Shown here one piece after another: positions 1-8,637 of a DNA stretch of 64,000 bases (positions are counted from its first letter, which is position 1; each line of letters opens with the position of its first letter). A program made the position numbers and the translations under genes. Location: NCBI RefSeq assembly GCF_963662255.1, contig NW_026912187.1, positions 372,001-436,000 of the forward strand. The letters run 5' to 3'. This stretch comes from Cinclus cinclus. Its lineage: Eukaryota > Chordata > Aves > Passeriformes > Cinclidae. The notes under the pieces are model-generated. The model searched no databases. It saw nothing but the letters and a program-made list of their open reading frames with translations, and was not told where the DNA came from.

Positions 1-175
1 CCCGCAGCACCGGGGCGCAGATCAGCTCCGGCTTCACCGAGGACTGCGGAGGAGAAGGAGGGGGAGCAGCGGGCCCGCAGCAGGCGGGGGGCTGGCATGT
101 CAGTATTTTGGCCAGAGCGCCGATCTCGGCCAGCACGCAGTCGGTGCAGTCCAAGTCCCCGCAGAAGGGGAACCG
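1..175 (-). pseudogene. COMMD4: COMMD4 5' fragment, copy 1 (two exons visible)
   Basis: The minus strand carries the rest of the SSVK..AIE exon (1-43) and the whole [11 protein letters not shown] exon (104-175). These match the N-terminal part of COMMD4, a COMM-domain protein; the family works in the Commander/CCC complex and NF-kB and ubiquitin-ligase control. The acceptor at the upstream end of the second exon is good (CCCCGGCAG before CGGTTCCCC). The next exon of the gene would lie left of the window. See copy 2 for the full description of the exons and lesions. Confidence 0.8.
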
Positions 176-865
176 CTGCCGGGGAAGAGGTGCCCGGAAC
201 CCGCAGCGGACTCCGCACGCCCTCCCCGCTCCGCGGCCCCCTCGCTGCCGCCGACCCTCTCCTCACGAAGTCACCGCCCCTCCCTGGTCCGGGATACGAA
301 CGCAGAGCCCGACTTTGCCACCCGCAACCACTCCCGGGCAGCCCTTTTAGCCGGGACCTGGGCACGAGAGGTCGGAGAAGGGGAGGGGAGTATCGGGAGC
401 GGGACCCAGCGCGACCGCGGACCCTTGGAGCAGCACTGGCTCCTTCCGGCTGAGCGCCCCGCGCTCCCATGAGCTGCAGCCGCGCAGCTTCCGGGCCCCG
501 CCAATGCCGGCCCGCCTTTCTCCGCCCTGTCCAATCACAGCCGCCCTATCAATCCGGGCGTGGCCCTGGGCGATCGTTCGCCTGGTGCTCTGCTCCTGCC
601 GCCGCTGCTTTGGGAGCCGGCGGAGCCTCGTCAGGTGATGCTGGGGCTTGGAAAGGGCGGGGAGAGTTCTGCCAAGTAAACGGGGAGACGGCGGGCAGCG
701 GGCGGAATCGCAGGAGCGGGCCGTGAGGGGACTGCGGGGGGTCGCGGAACAGAGTGCGGCGGGAAGGGGCGGGCTGGGATTGGCGGAGCCGGCGCTGCCT
801 CGGGATGTGATTGGCTGGGCTGGCCGGCTATTGCCTATAAATAGCGTGCGCTGGGGAGGCGGGCG
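176..865. promoter_or_regulatory. CpG-island bidirectional promoter, copy 1
   Basis: About 690 bp of very CpG-rich DNA lies between the minus-strand COMMD4 exon and the plus-strand first exon, so the two transcription units are head to head. Plus-strand elements are GC boxes near 655-662 and 766-773, inverted CCAAT boxes (ATTGG) at 779-783 and 810-814, and a TATA box, TATAAATA, at 836-843. The predicted plus start is therefore about 866-872. CCAAT at 501-505 and 531-535 could serve the minus direction. Having both a CpG island and a TATA box is less common than either alone. Transcription in either direction is inferred. Confidence 0.75.
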
Positions 866-1094
866 TTAGTTGGGCGGCGCCGAGGAGGCGGAGGCGGCGG
901 CGGTGGCGGCGAGGGGCGGCGCGGCGGCGGCGAGGGGCGGCGCGGCGGCGGCGAGGGGCGGCGCGGCGGCGGCGAGGGGCGGTGCGGCGGCGGCGAGGGG
1001 CGGCGCCGAGGCGGCGGGAGCTGCAGGTGCCCGACCTGAGGAGCGCCGCAGCGCCAGGACGGGACCCGCGCGGATGTCGCTGCGGGGAGCGCTG
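866..1094 (+). other. Plus-strand first exon with ATG and splice donor, copy 1
   Basis: The exon start is set by the TATA box about 30 bp upstream and the end by the donor CTG|GTGAGC at 1094/1095. It contains the 21-bp GC repeat and one ATG at 1074, read as MSLRGAL with the donor in phase 0. The frame upstream of this ATG is open for about 200 bp and Ala/Gly-rich, as expected of a GGC-rich leader. The context of the ATG is weak (C at -3, T at +4). The gene is not recognised. If spliced to the strong acceptor at 1336/1337 the next codon is TAA, so a long protein is unlikely from this pair. A noncoding first exon, or the detached first exon of a real gene beyond the array, are both possible. 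Confidence 0.5.
911..1015 (+). repeat. 21-bp GC-rich minisatellite in the 5' leader (five units)
   Basis: Five head-to-tail 21-bp units begin at 911, 932, 953, 974 and 995, each starting GAGGGGCGGCG; the fourth carries a GGTG variant. The non-template strand is G-rich and could form G-quadruplexes or R-loops just downstream of the start site. The same five-unit length is kept in all eight cores (starting near 7138, 14764, 21687, 28215, 45371, 49470 and 58513), unlike the highly variable C and GT tracts in the satellite. Confidence 0.85.
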
Positions 1095-2018
1095 GTGAGC
1101 ACGGACGCGGCTCCTGCGTCTGTGGGGGGGCGGCGGTGCCCAGTTCTTTACGCCGCGCCCTGCGCGGCTCTGGCGGCCGCTGGGGGGACCTGGAGCGTCT
1201 AAGGGCGAACAGCTGCTGCTAGTGGCGGCCGGGGAGCACCCGTTTTGTCGTTTTCTGCATTTAGACAACTGGGAAATGCTGGGAATAAAGCTGGGTTTTT
1301 TTCCATTTTTAAGTTTTATTTTGCTTTTCTTTGCAGTAATCACAGCTTCCTTTATTAAACTACTTCATTATTTTGCTCTTTTATTACAAACTTTTAGTAA
1401 GTTGTTATTACTACATATCTGATGTTAACTCAATAAGGGTTGTAGGGCTCGGGCTGAAACATGGGCTGCCTGGGGGAAGTGAGGGAGGGGGCCTTTGCGA
1501 GAGGGTTGGGAGGTCAAGGGCGGGGGGGAAGGTACATGTTGGGCATCAGGCCTCAAGTCTCCCCAGAGATGGGATCCCTTCAGGATGGGTGGGACAACTC
1601 CAAGAGATGCTGTAGTGATCACAGTAATTGATTTCTGGCCTTATCAACAGCCCCGGGCTGCAGTGAGAAGCAGCAGCGGCTTTTAGCTGCTGGCAGCGAG
1701 AAGCTGAGGAGCTGGAGCTGAGCAAGCAGAACTGCAGGAGACAGAAATATGGTAGGATTTGAGGACAAGCGTCTTTGGGGCTGGGATAGGGAATATGGAG
1801 CCAAGATGTCAAGTGTGTGAGTGGTGATGAAATCATTAAGGGATGGGAGAGGGAGTCTAGAACTGTTAGTGGAGTTAGGATTATCAGATTGGGGCTGGAA
1901 TATGGGTTCAGGAGGTGAGCTGAAACTATACAGACATGTAGCTGAAGCAAATACCCTGTCCTGCAAAACAGTAAGAGCATGATGCAGCATAGCTGGGACT
2001 ACGTGGATCCAGAACTGA
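1095..2018 (+). other. Intron-like region of core with splice-like sites and decayed minisatellite
   Basis: There is no convincing gene in these 924 bp. A strong acceptor (long T/C tract then TTTGCAG) ends at 1336. A weaker acceptor (TTATCAACAG) ends at 1650, followed 101 bp later by a donor-like ATATG|GTAGGA at 1751/1752; the segment between is open for only 11 codons when read on from MSLRGAL. An AATAAA lies near 1285. From about 1440 the DNA becomes a degenerate series of GGGCTG-rich motifs with spacing of roughly 25-45 bp, like those in the satellite. This suggests that the satellite grew out of this intron. The same region follows the first exon in every core. Confidence 0.55.
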
Positions 2019-2376
2019 AACAGAAGAGCTGGCAGTGAAATAAAGCTTGTGGGTTGACAAAGAGCTGAAATCACTGGGGCTGGGGAAAAGGGGACTCCGA
2101 AATGGCTGAGGCTGAAATCACTGGGGCTGGCATAGGAGCTGCAAGTGGCGCAGACTATGCCGATGGGACACTGAGACTGTAGGGTTGGGGTGCCGAATTC
2201 ACTGGAGGCCTGGGCTATTGAGGGTGGGGCTGGCTACTGCGTCTGAGCATGGGACGGGCCGTGTAGGGCTGAAAGGGGCCCTTTAGGACTGCTTGCGCCT
2301 GAAGTGCCCCCCCCCCCCCCCGTGCCGGCATGTTGCCACTGGGTGTGAGGGCCACCGTAGGGCTGCAGCCGGAAGC

Positions 2377-2415
<39 letters not shown>

Positions 2416-2737
2416 TGGGAAATGCTAAGTGGGCCTGGCATTGCCAGTGGGAACGGCATACAAAGCGTGCAGCTCAGTAAGGGACTGTGCGACGGAGGCA
2501 GAGACCACCGTGGGGCTGGCATAGTAGTACTGGACCTGGGATGGGGACTGTAGGGCTGGAGGTGAAATCATTCTGGGGTTGGGATACGCATGGTGGGGTG
2601 GACTTGGAGGCTCTAGGGCAGGGGCTGAAGCGTTGCAGAGCTGGAGCCAAGACGGGGAGGGTGCCCTTGGAAGCTGCAGAAGATTCTGCTGGCAGAGATG
2701 TGGCAAGCCGTGGCTGGAGCTGGAACAGAAGAGCTGG

Positions 2738-2765
2738 CAGTGAAATAAAGCTTGTGGGTTGACAA
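2738..2765 (+). promoter_or_regulatory. Polyadenylation-like signal of the satellite (representative)
   Basis: AATAAAGC is followed within about 20 bases by a GT-rich stretch (TTGTGGGTTG), the layout of a vertebrate cleavage and polyadenylation site for plus-strand transcripts. It recurs in every satellite unit except the three shortened ones and in each partial unit next to a core: 67 complete occurrences in the window. Use as a real 3' end is inferred only. Confidence 0.4.
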
Positions 2766-3000
2766 AGAGCTGAAATCACTGGGGCTGGGGAAAAGGGGAC
2801 TCCGAAATGGCTGAGGCTGAAATCACTGGGGCTGGCATAGGAGCTGCAAGTGGCGCAGACTATGCCGATGGGACACTGAGACTGTAGGGTTGGGGTGCCG
2901 AATTCACTGGAGGCCTGGGCTATTGAGGGTGGGGCTGGCTACTGCGTCTGAGCATGGGACGGGCCGTGTAGGGCTGAAAGGGGCCCTTTAGGACTGCTTG

Positions 3001-3086
3001 CGCCTGAAGTGCCCCCCCCCCCCCCCCCCCCGTGCCGGCATGTTGCCACTGGGTGTGAGGGCCACCGTAGGGCTGCAGCCGGAAGC

Positions 3087-3127
<41 letters not shown>

Positions 3128-3712
3128 TGGGAAATGCTAAGTGGGCCTGGCATTGCCAGTGGGAACGGCATACAAAGCGTGCAGCTCAGTAAGGGACTGT
3201 GCGACGGAGGCAGAGACCACCGTGGGGCTGGCATAGTAGTACTGGACCTGGGATGGGGACTGTAGGGCTGGAGGTGAAATCATTCTGGGGTTGGGATACG
3301 CATGGTGGGGTGGACTTGGAGGCTCTAGGGCAGGGGCTGAAGCGTTGCAGAGCTGGAGCCAAGACGGGGAGGGTGCCCTTGGAAGCTGCAGAAGATTCTG
3401 CTGGCAGAGATGTGGCAAGCCGTGGCTGGAGCTGGAACAGAAGAGCTGGCAGTGAAATAAAGCTTGTGGGTTGACAAAGAGCTGAAATCACTGGGGCTGG
3501 GGAAAAGGGGACTCCGAAATGGCTGAGGCTGAAATCACTGGGGCTGGCATAGGAGCTGCAAGTGGCGCAGACTATGCCGATGGGACACTGAGACTGTAGG
3601 GTTGGGGTGCCGAATTCACTGGAGGCCTGGGCTATTGAGGGTGGGGCTGGCTACTGCGTCTGAGCATGGGACGGGCCGTGTAGGGCTGAAAGGGGCCCTT
3701 TAGGACTGCTTG
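3001..3712. repeat. Representative full satellite unit (712 bp)
   Basis: This is a reference description of the short unit. The order is a C tract near 3012-3030, a GT dinucleotide tract near 3089-3126, the marker base after GGG in CTGGG(A/T)AATGC (here A), the polyadenylation-like signal AATAAAGC near 3457, and a direct duplication of GCTGAAATCACTGGGGCTGG about 47 bp apart. Length differences between units come almost entirely from the C and GT tracts. Three or four frames are open for 60-105 codons, but they cross the GT tract as His-Thr or Cys-Val runs and change with tract length, so none is called as a gene. Confidence 0.9.
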
Positions 3713-3794
3713 CGCCTGAAGTGCCCCCCCCCCCCCCCCGTGCCGGCATGTTGCCACTGGGTGTGAGGGCCACCGTAGGGCTGCAGCCGGAAGC

Positions 3795-3833
<39 letters not shown>

Positions 3834-4498
3834 TGGGTAATGCTAAGTGGGCCTGGCATTGCCAGTGGGAACGGCATACAAAGCGTGCAGCTCAGTAAGG
3901 GACTGTGCGACGGAGGCAGAGACCACCGTGGGGCTGGCATAGTAGTACTGGACCTGGGATGGGGACTGTAGGGCTGGAGGTGAAATCATTCTGGGGTTGG
4001 GATACGCATGGTGGGGTGGACTTGGAGGCTCTAGGGCAGGGGCTGAAGCGTTGCAGAGCTGGAGCCAAGACGGGGAGGGTGCCCTTGGAAGCTGCAGAAG
4101 ATTCTGCTGGCAGAGATGTGGCAAGCCGTGGCTGGAGCTGGAACAGAAGAGCTGGCAGTGAAATAAAGCTTGTGGGTTGACAAAGAGCTGAAATCACTGG
4201 GGCTGGGGAAAAGGGGACTCCGAAATGGCTGAGGCTGAAATCACTGGGGCTGGCATAGGAGCTGCAAGTGGCGCAGACTATGCCGATGGGACACTGAGAC
4301 TGTAGGGTTGGGGTGCCGAATTCACTGGAGGCCTGGGCTATTGAGGGTGGGGCTGGCTACTGCGTCTGAGCATGGGACGGGCCGTGTAGGGCTGAAAGGG
4401 GCCCTTTAGGACTGCTTGCGCCTGAAGTGCCCCCCCCACCCCCGTGCCGGCATGTTGCCACTGGGTGTGAGGGCCACCGTAGGGCTGCAGCCGGAAGC

Positions 4499-4539
<41 letters not shown>

Positions 4540-5209
4540 TGGGAAATGCTAAGTGGGCCTGGCATTGCCAGTGGGAACGGCATACAAAGCGTGCAGCTCA
4601 GTAAGGGACTGTGCGACGGAGGCAGAGACCACCGTGGGGCTGGCATAGTAGTACTGGACCTGGGATGGGGACTGTAGGGCTGGAGGTGAAATCATTCTGG
4701 GGTTGGGATACGCATGGTGGGGTGGACTTGGAGGCTCTAGGGCAGGGGCTGAAGCGTTGCAGAGCTGGAGCCAAGACGGGGAGGGTGCCCTTGGAAGCTG
4801 CAGAAGATTCTGCTGGCAGAGATGTGGCAAGCCGTGGCTGGAGCTGGAACAGAAGAGCTGGCAGTGAAATAAAGCTTGTGGGTTGACAAAGAGCTGAAAT
4901 CACTGGGGCTGGGGAAAAGGGGACTCCGAAATGGCTGAGGCTGAAATCACTGGGGCTGGCATAGGAGCTGCAAGTGGCGCAGACTATGCCGATGGGACAC
5001 TGAGACTGTAGGGTTGGGGTGCCGAATTCACTGGAGGCCTGGGCTATTGAGGGTGGGGCTGGCTACTGCGTCTGAGCATGGGACGGGCCGTGTAGGGCTG
5101 AAAGGGGCCCTTTAGGACTGCTTGCGCCTGAAGTGCCCCCCCCCCGCCCCCCCCGTGCCGGCATGTTGCCACTGGGTGTGAGGGCCACCGTAGGGCTGCA
5201 GCCGGAAGC

Positions 5210-5248
<39 letters not shown>

Positions 5249-5929
5249 TGGGTAATGCTAAGTGGGCCTGGCATTGCCAGTGGGAACGGCATACAAAGCG
5301 TGCAGCTCAGTAAGGGACTGTGCGACGGAGGCAGAGACCACCGTGGGGCTGGCATAGTAGTACTGGACCTGGGATGGGGACTGTAGGGCTGGAGGTGAAA
5401 TCATTCTGGGGTTGGGATACGCATGGTGGGGTGGACTTGGAGGCTCTAGGGCAGGGGCTGAAGCGTTGCAGAGCTGGAGCCAAGACGGGGAGGGTGCCCT
5501 TGGAAGCTGCAGAAGATTCTGCTGGCAGAGATGTGGCAAGCCGTGGCTGGAGCTGGAACAGAAGAGCTGGCAGTGAAATAAAGCTTGTGGGTTGACAAAG
5601 AGCTGAAATCACTGGGGCTGGGGAAAAGGGGACTCCGAAATGGCTGAGGCTGAAATCACTGGGGCTGGCATAGGAGCTGCAAGTGGCGCAGACTATGCCG
5701 ATGGGACACTGAGACTGTAGGGTTGGGGTGCCGAATTCACTGGAGGCCTGGGCTATTGAGGGTGGGGCTGGCTACTGCGTCTGAGCATGGGACGGGCCGT
5801 GTAGGGCTGAAAGGGGCCCTTTAGGACTGCTTGTGCCACTCTGGCAAGGTATTCCCAGCTGCATTGCTGCCCACCCCTGGAGCATGTCTCCATCGGGGGA
5901 TGGTTGGAAGGCCAGCAGTGCTCAATTAC

Positions 5930-6402
5930 CTTTGCATCTGAGGTCAGCTTCAGGATCTTGTCATACTGTGGGGAAGCAGAGCATCATGGTAAACACCAGC
6001 TAACACACTACCTGTGTTAATTCTAACAATTCTTACCTGAATATTAACACCAATAACACTTACTATGTATGTTATTTCACTAGTAGAGGTTGGTAGCGTT
6101 CTTAACATCGAGGAACATGAAGAACACGAGACTAATTAATGCTGTTGATTATGCCATTGTAGTGTTGAAACACTTGGCCTCCAGTGCAGTAGCCCCACAC
6201 TTACCTCGATAGCCTCCCCCAGCAGGTCCCGCAGCACCGGGGCGCAGATCAGCTCCGGCTTCACCGAGGACTGCGGAGGAGAAGGAGGGGGAGCAGCGGG
6301 CCCGCAGCAGGCGGGGGGCTGGCATGTCAGTATTTTGGCCAGAGCGCCGATCTCGGCCAGCACGCAGTCGGTGCAGTCCAAGTCCCCGCAGAAGGGGAAC
6401 CG
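5930..6402 (-). pseudogene. COMMD4: COMMD4 5' fragment, copy 2 (three exons, 3' part of gene missing)
   Basis: Read on the minus strand, exon 6402-6331 encodes [22 protein letters not shown] (24 codons), exon 6270-6205 encodes [20 protein letters not shown].. (22 codons), and exon 5965-5930 encodes YDKILKLTSDAK (12 codons). Joined in phase 0 they follow the N terminus of vertebrate COMMD4, a COMM-domain protein of the Commander/CCC complex. Acceptors (CCCCGGCAG, CTCCGCAG, CCCCACAG) and two donors (GAG|GTAAGT, AAG|GTAATT) are good. Faults: the boundary after LAKI reads CTGACA where a GT donor is expected, leaving a 60-nt in-frame insert (6271-6330); no Met codon sits where the first residue is expected; the gene stops at satellite DNA about 93 bp past the last exon, so most of the protein, including the C-terminal COMM domain, is absent. 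Confidence 0.85.
6271..6330 (-). other. COMMD4: 60-nt COMMD4 intron without a GT donor
   Basis: Between the LAKI and SSVK exons lie 60 nt that start CTGACATG on the minus strand and end in a good pyrimidine tract and CAG. There is no GT at or close to the expected donor. The length is a multiple of three and stop-free, so read-through would add 20 Pro/Cys/Ala-rich residues without changing frame. The same state is seen in all eight cores (44-103 in copy 1). Confidence 0.7.
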
Positions 6403-7092
6403 CTGCCGGGGAAGAGGTGCCCGGAACCCGCAGCGGACTCCGCACGCCCTCCCCGCTCCGCGGCCCCCTCGCTGCCGCCGACCCTCTCCTCACGAAGTCA
6501 CCGCCCCTCCCTGGTCCGGGATACGAACGCAGAGCCCGACTTTGCCACCCGCAACCACTCCCGGGCAGCCCTTTTAGCCGGGACCTGGGCACGAGAGGTC
6601 GGAGAAGGGGAGGGGAGTATCGGGAGCGGGACCCAGCGCGACCGCGGACCCTTGGAGCAGCACTGGCTCCTTCCGGCTGAGCGCCCCGCGCTCCCATGAG
6701 CTGCAGCCGCGCAGCTTCCGGGCCCCGCCAATGCCGGCCCGCCTTTCTCCGCCCTGTCCAATCACAGCCGCCCTATCAATCCGGGCGTGGCCCTGGGCGA
6801 TCGTTCGCCTGGTGCTCTGCTCCTGCCGCCGCTGCTTTGGGAGCCGGCGGAGCCTCGTCAGGTGATGCTGGGGCTTGGAAAGGGCGGGGAGAGTTCTGCC
6901 AAGTAAACGGGGAGACGGCGGGCAGCGGGCGGAATCGCAGGAGCGGGCCGTGAGGGGACTGCGGGGGGTCGCGGAACAGAGTGCGGCGGGAAGGGGCGGG
7001 CTGGGATTGGCGGAGCCGGCGCTGCCTCGGGATGTGATTGGCTGGGCTGGCCGGCTATTGCCTATAAATAGCGTGCGCTGGGGAGGCGGGCG
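6403..7092. promoter_or_regulatory. CpG-island bidirectional promoter, copy 2
   Basis: Same elements as in copy 1, shifted by 6,227 bp: TATAAATA at 7063-7070, inverted CCAAT boxes at about 7006 and 7037, GC box near 6993. On the minus strand a consensus donor TTC|GTGAGG lies at 6494/6493, 91 bp before the COMMD4 acceptor, and may mark the end of the original COMMD4 exon 1. Confidence 0.75.
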
Positions 7093-7321
7093 TTAGTTGG
7101 GCGGCGCCGAGGAGGCGGAGGCGGCGGCGGTGGCGGCGAGGGGCGGCGCGGCGGCGGCGAGGGGCGGCGCGGCGGCGGCGAGGGGCGGCGCGGCGGCGGC
7201 GAGGGGCGGTGCGGCGGCGGCGAGGGGCGGCGCCGAGGCGGCGGGAGCTGCAGGTGCCCGACCTGAGGAGCGCCGCAGCGCCAGGACGGGACCCGCGCGG
7301 ATGTCGCTGCGGGGAGCGCTG
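7093..7321 (+). other. Plus-strand first exon, copy 2
   Basis: Matches copy 1: TATA-set start, five 21-bp GC repeats, ATG at 7301 reading MSLRGAL, and donor CTG|GTGAGC at 7321/7322. No difference from copy 1 was seen. Confidence 0.5.
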
Positions 7322-8245
7322 GTGAGCACGGACGCGGCTCCTGCGTCTGTGGGGGGGCGGCGGTGCCCAGTTCTTTACGCCGCGCCCTGCGCGGCTCTGG
7401 CGGCCGCTGGGGGGACCTGGAGCGTCTAAGGGCGAACAGCTGCTGCTAGTGGCGGCCGGGGAGCACCCGTTTTGTCGTTTTCTGCATTTAGACAACTGGG
7501 AAATGCTGGGAATAAAGCTGGGTTTTTTTCCATTTTTAAGTTTTATTTTGCTTTTCTTTGCAGTAATCACAGCTTCCTTTATTAAACTACTTCATTATTT
7601 TGCTCTTTTATTACAAACTTTTAGTAAGTTGTTATTACTACATATCTGATGTTAACTCAATAAGGGTTGTAGGGCTCGGGCTGAAACATGGGCTGCCTGG
7701 GGGAAGTGAGGGAGGGGGCCTTTGCGAGAGGGTTGGGAGGTCAAGGGCGGGGGGGAAGGTACATGTTGGGCATCAGGCCTCAAGTCTCCCCAGAGATGGG
7801 ATCCCTTCAGGATGGGTGGGACAACTCCAAGAGATGCTGTAGTGATCACAGTAATTGATTTCTGGCCTTATCAACAGCCCCGGGCTGCAGTGAGAAGCAG
7901 CAGCGGCTTTTAGCTGCTGGCAGCGAGAAGCTGAGGAGCTGGAGCTGAGCAAGCAGAACTGCAGGAGACAGAAATATGGTAGGATTTGAGGACAAGCGTC
8001 TTTGGGGCTGGGATAGGGAATATGGAGCCAAGATGTCAAGTGTGTGAGTGGTGATGAAATCATTAAGGGATGGGAGAGGGAGTCTAGAACTGTTAGTGGA
8101 GTTAGGATTATCAGATTGGGGCTGGAATATGGGTTCAGGAGGTGAGCTGAAACTATACAGACATGTAGCTGAAGCAAATACCCTGTCCTGCAAAACAGTA
8201 AGAGCATGATGCAGCATAGCTGGGACTACGTGGATCCAGAACTGA

Positions 8246-8602
8246 AACAGAAGAGCTGGCAGTGAAATAAAGCTTGTGGGTTGACAAAGAGCTGAAATCA
8301 CTGGGGCTGGGGAAAAGGGGACTCCGAAATGGCTGAGGCTGAAATCACTGGGGCTGGCATAGGAGCTGCAAGTGGCGCAGACTATGCCGATGGGACACTG
8401 AGACTGTAGGGTTGGGGTGCCGAATTCACTGGAGGCCTGGGCTATTGAGGGTGGGGCTGGCTACTGCGTCTGAGCATGGGACGGGCCGTGTAGGGCTGAA
8501 AGGGGCCCTTTAGGACTGCTTGCGCCTGAAGTGCCCCCCCCCCCCCCGTGCCGGCATGTTGCCACTGGGTGTGAGGGCCACCGTACGGCTGCAGCCGGAA
8601 GC

Positions 8603-8637
<35 letters not shown>

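Larger units (their letters stand above)
1..2018. repeat. Higher-order repeat core, copy 1 (left end outside window)
   Basis: First of eight copies of a core of about 2,408 bp. The window opens inside the second COMMD4 exon shown here, so the leftmost 390 bp or so are missing. From left to right it holds minus-strand COMMD4 exon fragments, a CpG island with TATA box, a plus-strand first exon, and an intron-like stretch that passes into the satellite near 2018. There the core sequence ..CCAGAACTGA joins satellite sequence AACAGAAGAGCTGG. It belongs to core family A: T at 1825 and C at 1985. Confidence 0.93.
2019..5837. repeat. Satellite array 1: partial unit plus 5 units of about 706 bp
   Basis: A partial unit (2019-2295) is followed by five units starting near 2296, 3001, 3713, 4419 and 5125. 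Each unit contains, in order, CGCCTGAAGTG, a C tract, about 60 bp of unique sequence, a GT tract, then about 580 bp rich in GGGGCTG motifs with an AATAAA signal. Unit 4 has an interrupted C tract (A at 4438) and unit 5 has a G in the C tract (5146). The array ends where GGACTGCTTGTGCC joins ACTCTGG of the next core. Confidence 0.95.
5838..8245. repeat. Higher-order repeat core, copy 2 (first complete copy)
   Basis: Complete core of 2,408 bp, bounded on the left by the switch from satellite GGACTGCTTG to GCCACTCTGGC and on the right by the return to AACAGAAGAGCTGG. The order is COMMD4 intron and exons on minus, CpG island, plus-strand first exon, intron-like DNA. Family A alleles (T at the GTGGTGATG site, C at the GATGCAGC site). 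Part of the COMMD4 intron between 5966 and 6204 is AT-rich and shows nothing further. Confidence 0.95.

Noticed and set aside
828..1343. 171-codon minus-strand Arg/Ala-rich frame opposite the first exon
   Set aside because: It is the antisense of the GC-rich 21-bp repeat and the CpG island. Low complexity, no domain.
1651..1751. Second coding exon of the plus-strand gene
   Set aside because: Splice-like edges exist, but every frame is soon stopped or does not join MSLRGAL in an open frame, so it is noted only as exon-like.
2283..2522. Frames with His-Thr or Cys-Val runs
   Set aside because: These are translations of the GT tract. The frame and length change with each tract, as expected of noncoding DNA.
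2425..2779. Minus-strand open frames of 93 and 101 codons repeated in every satellite unit
   Set aside because: They recur only because the units are nearly identical. They overlap each other and a plus-strand frame, lack any recognisable domain, and no splice or promoter context supports them.
2019..5837. CRISPR array
   Set aside because: Units are about 706 bp, nearly identical throughout, with no short repeat-spacer pattern, and the DNA is vertebrate.
6149..6697. 182-codon minus-strand frame across the COMMD4 region
   Set aside because: It reads the COMMD4 exons in the wrong frame and passes through introns. The genuine COMMD4 match is in the other frame with proper splice sites.
5838..8245. 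Transposable element or retrovirus as the repeated core
   Set aside because: No terminal repeats, target-site duplications, transposase or reverse transcriptase frames were found, and the COMMD4 part keeps its introns, so it is not a retrocopy.
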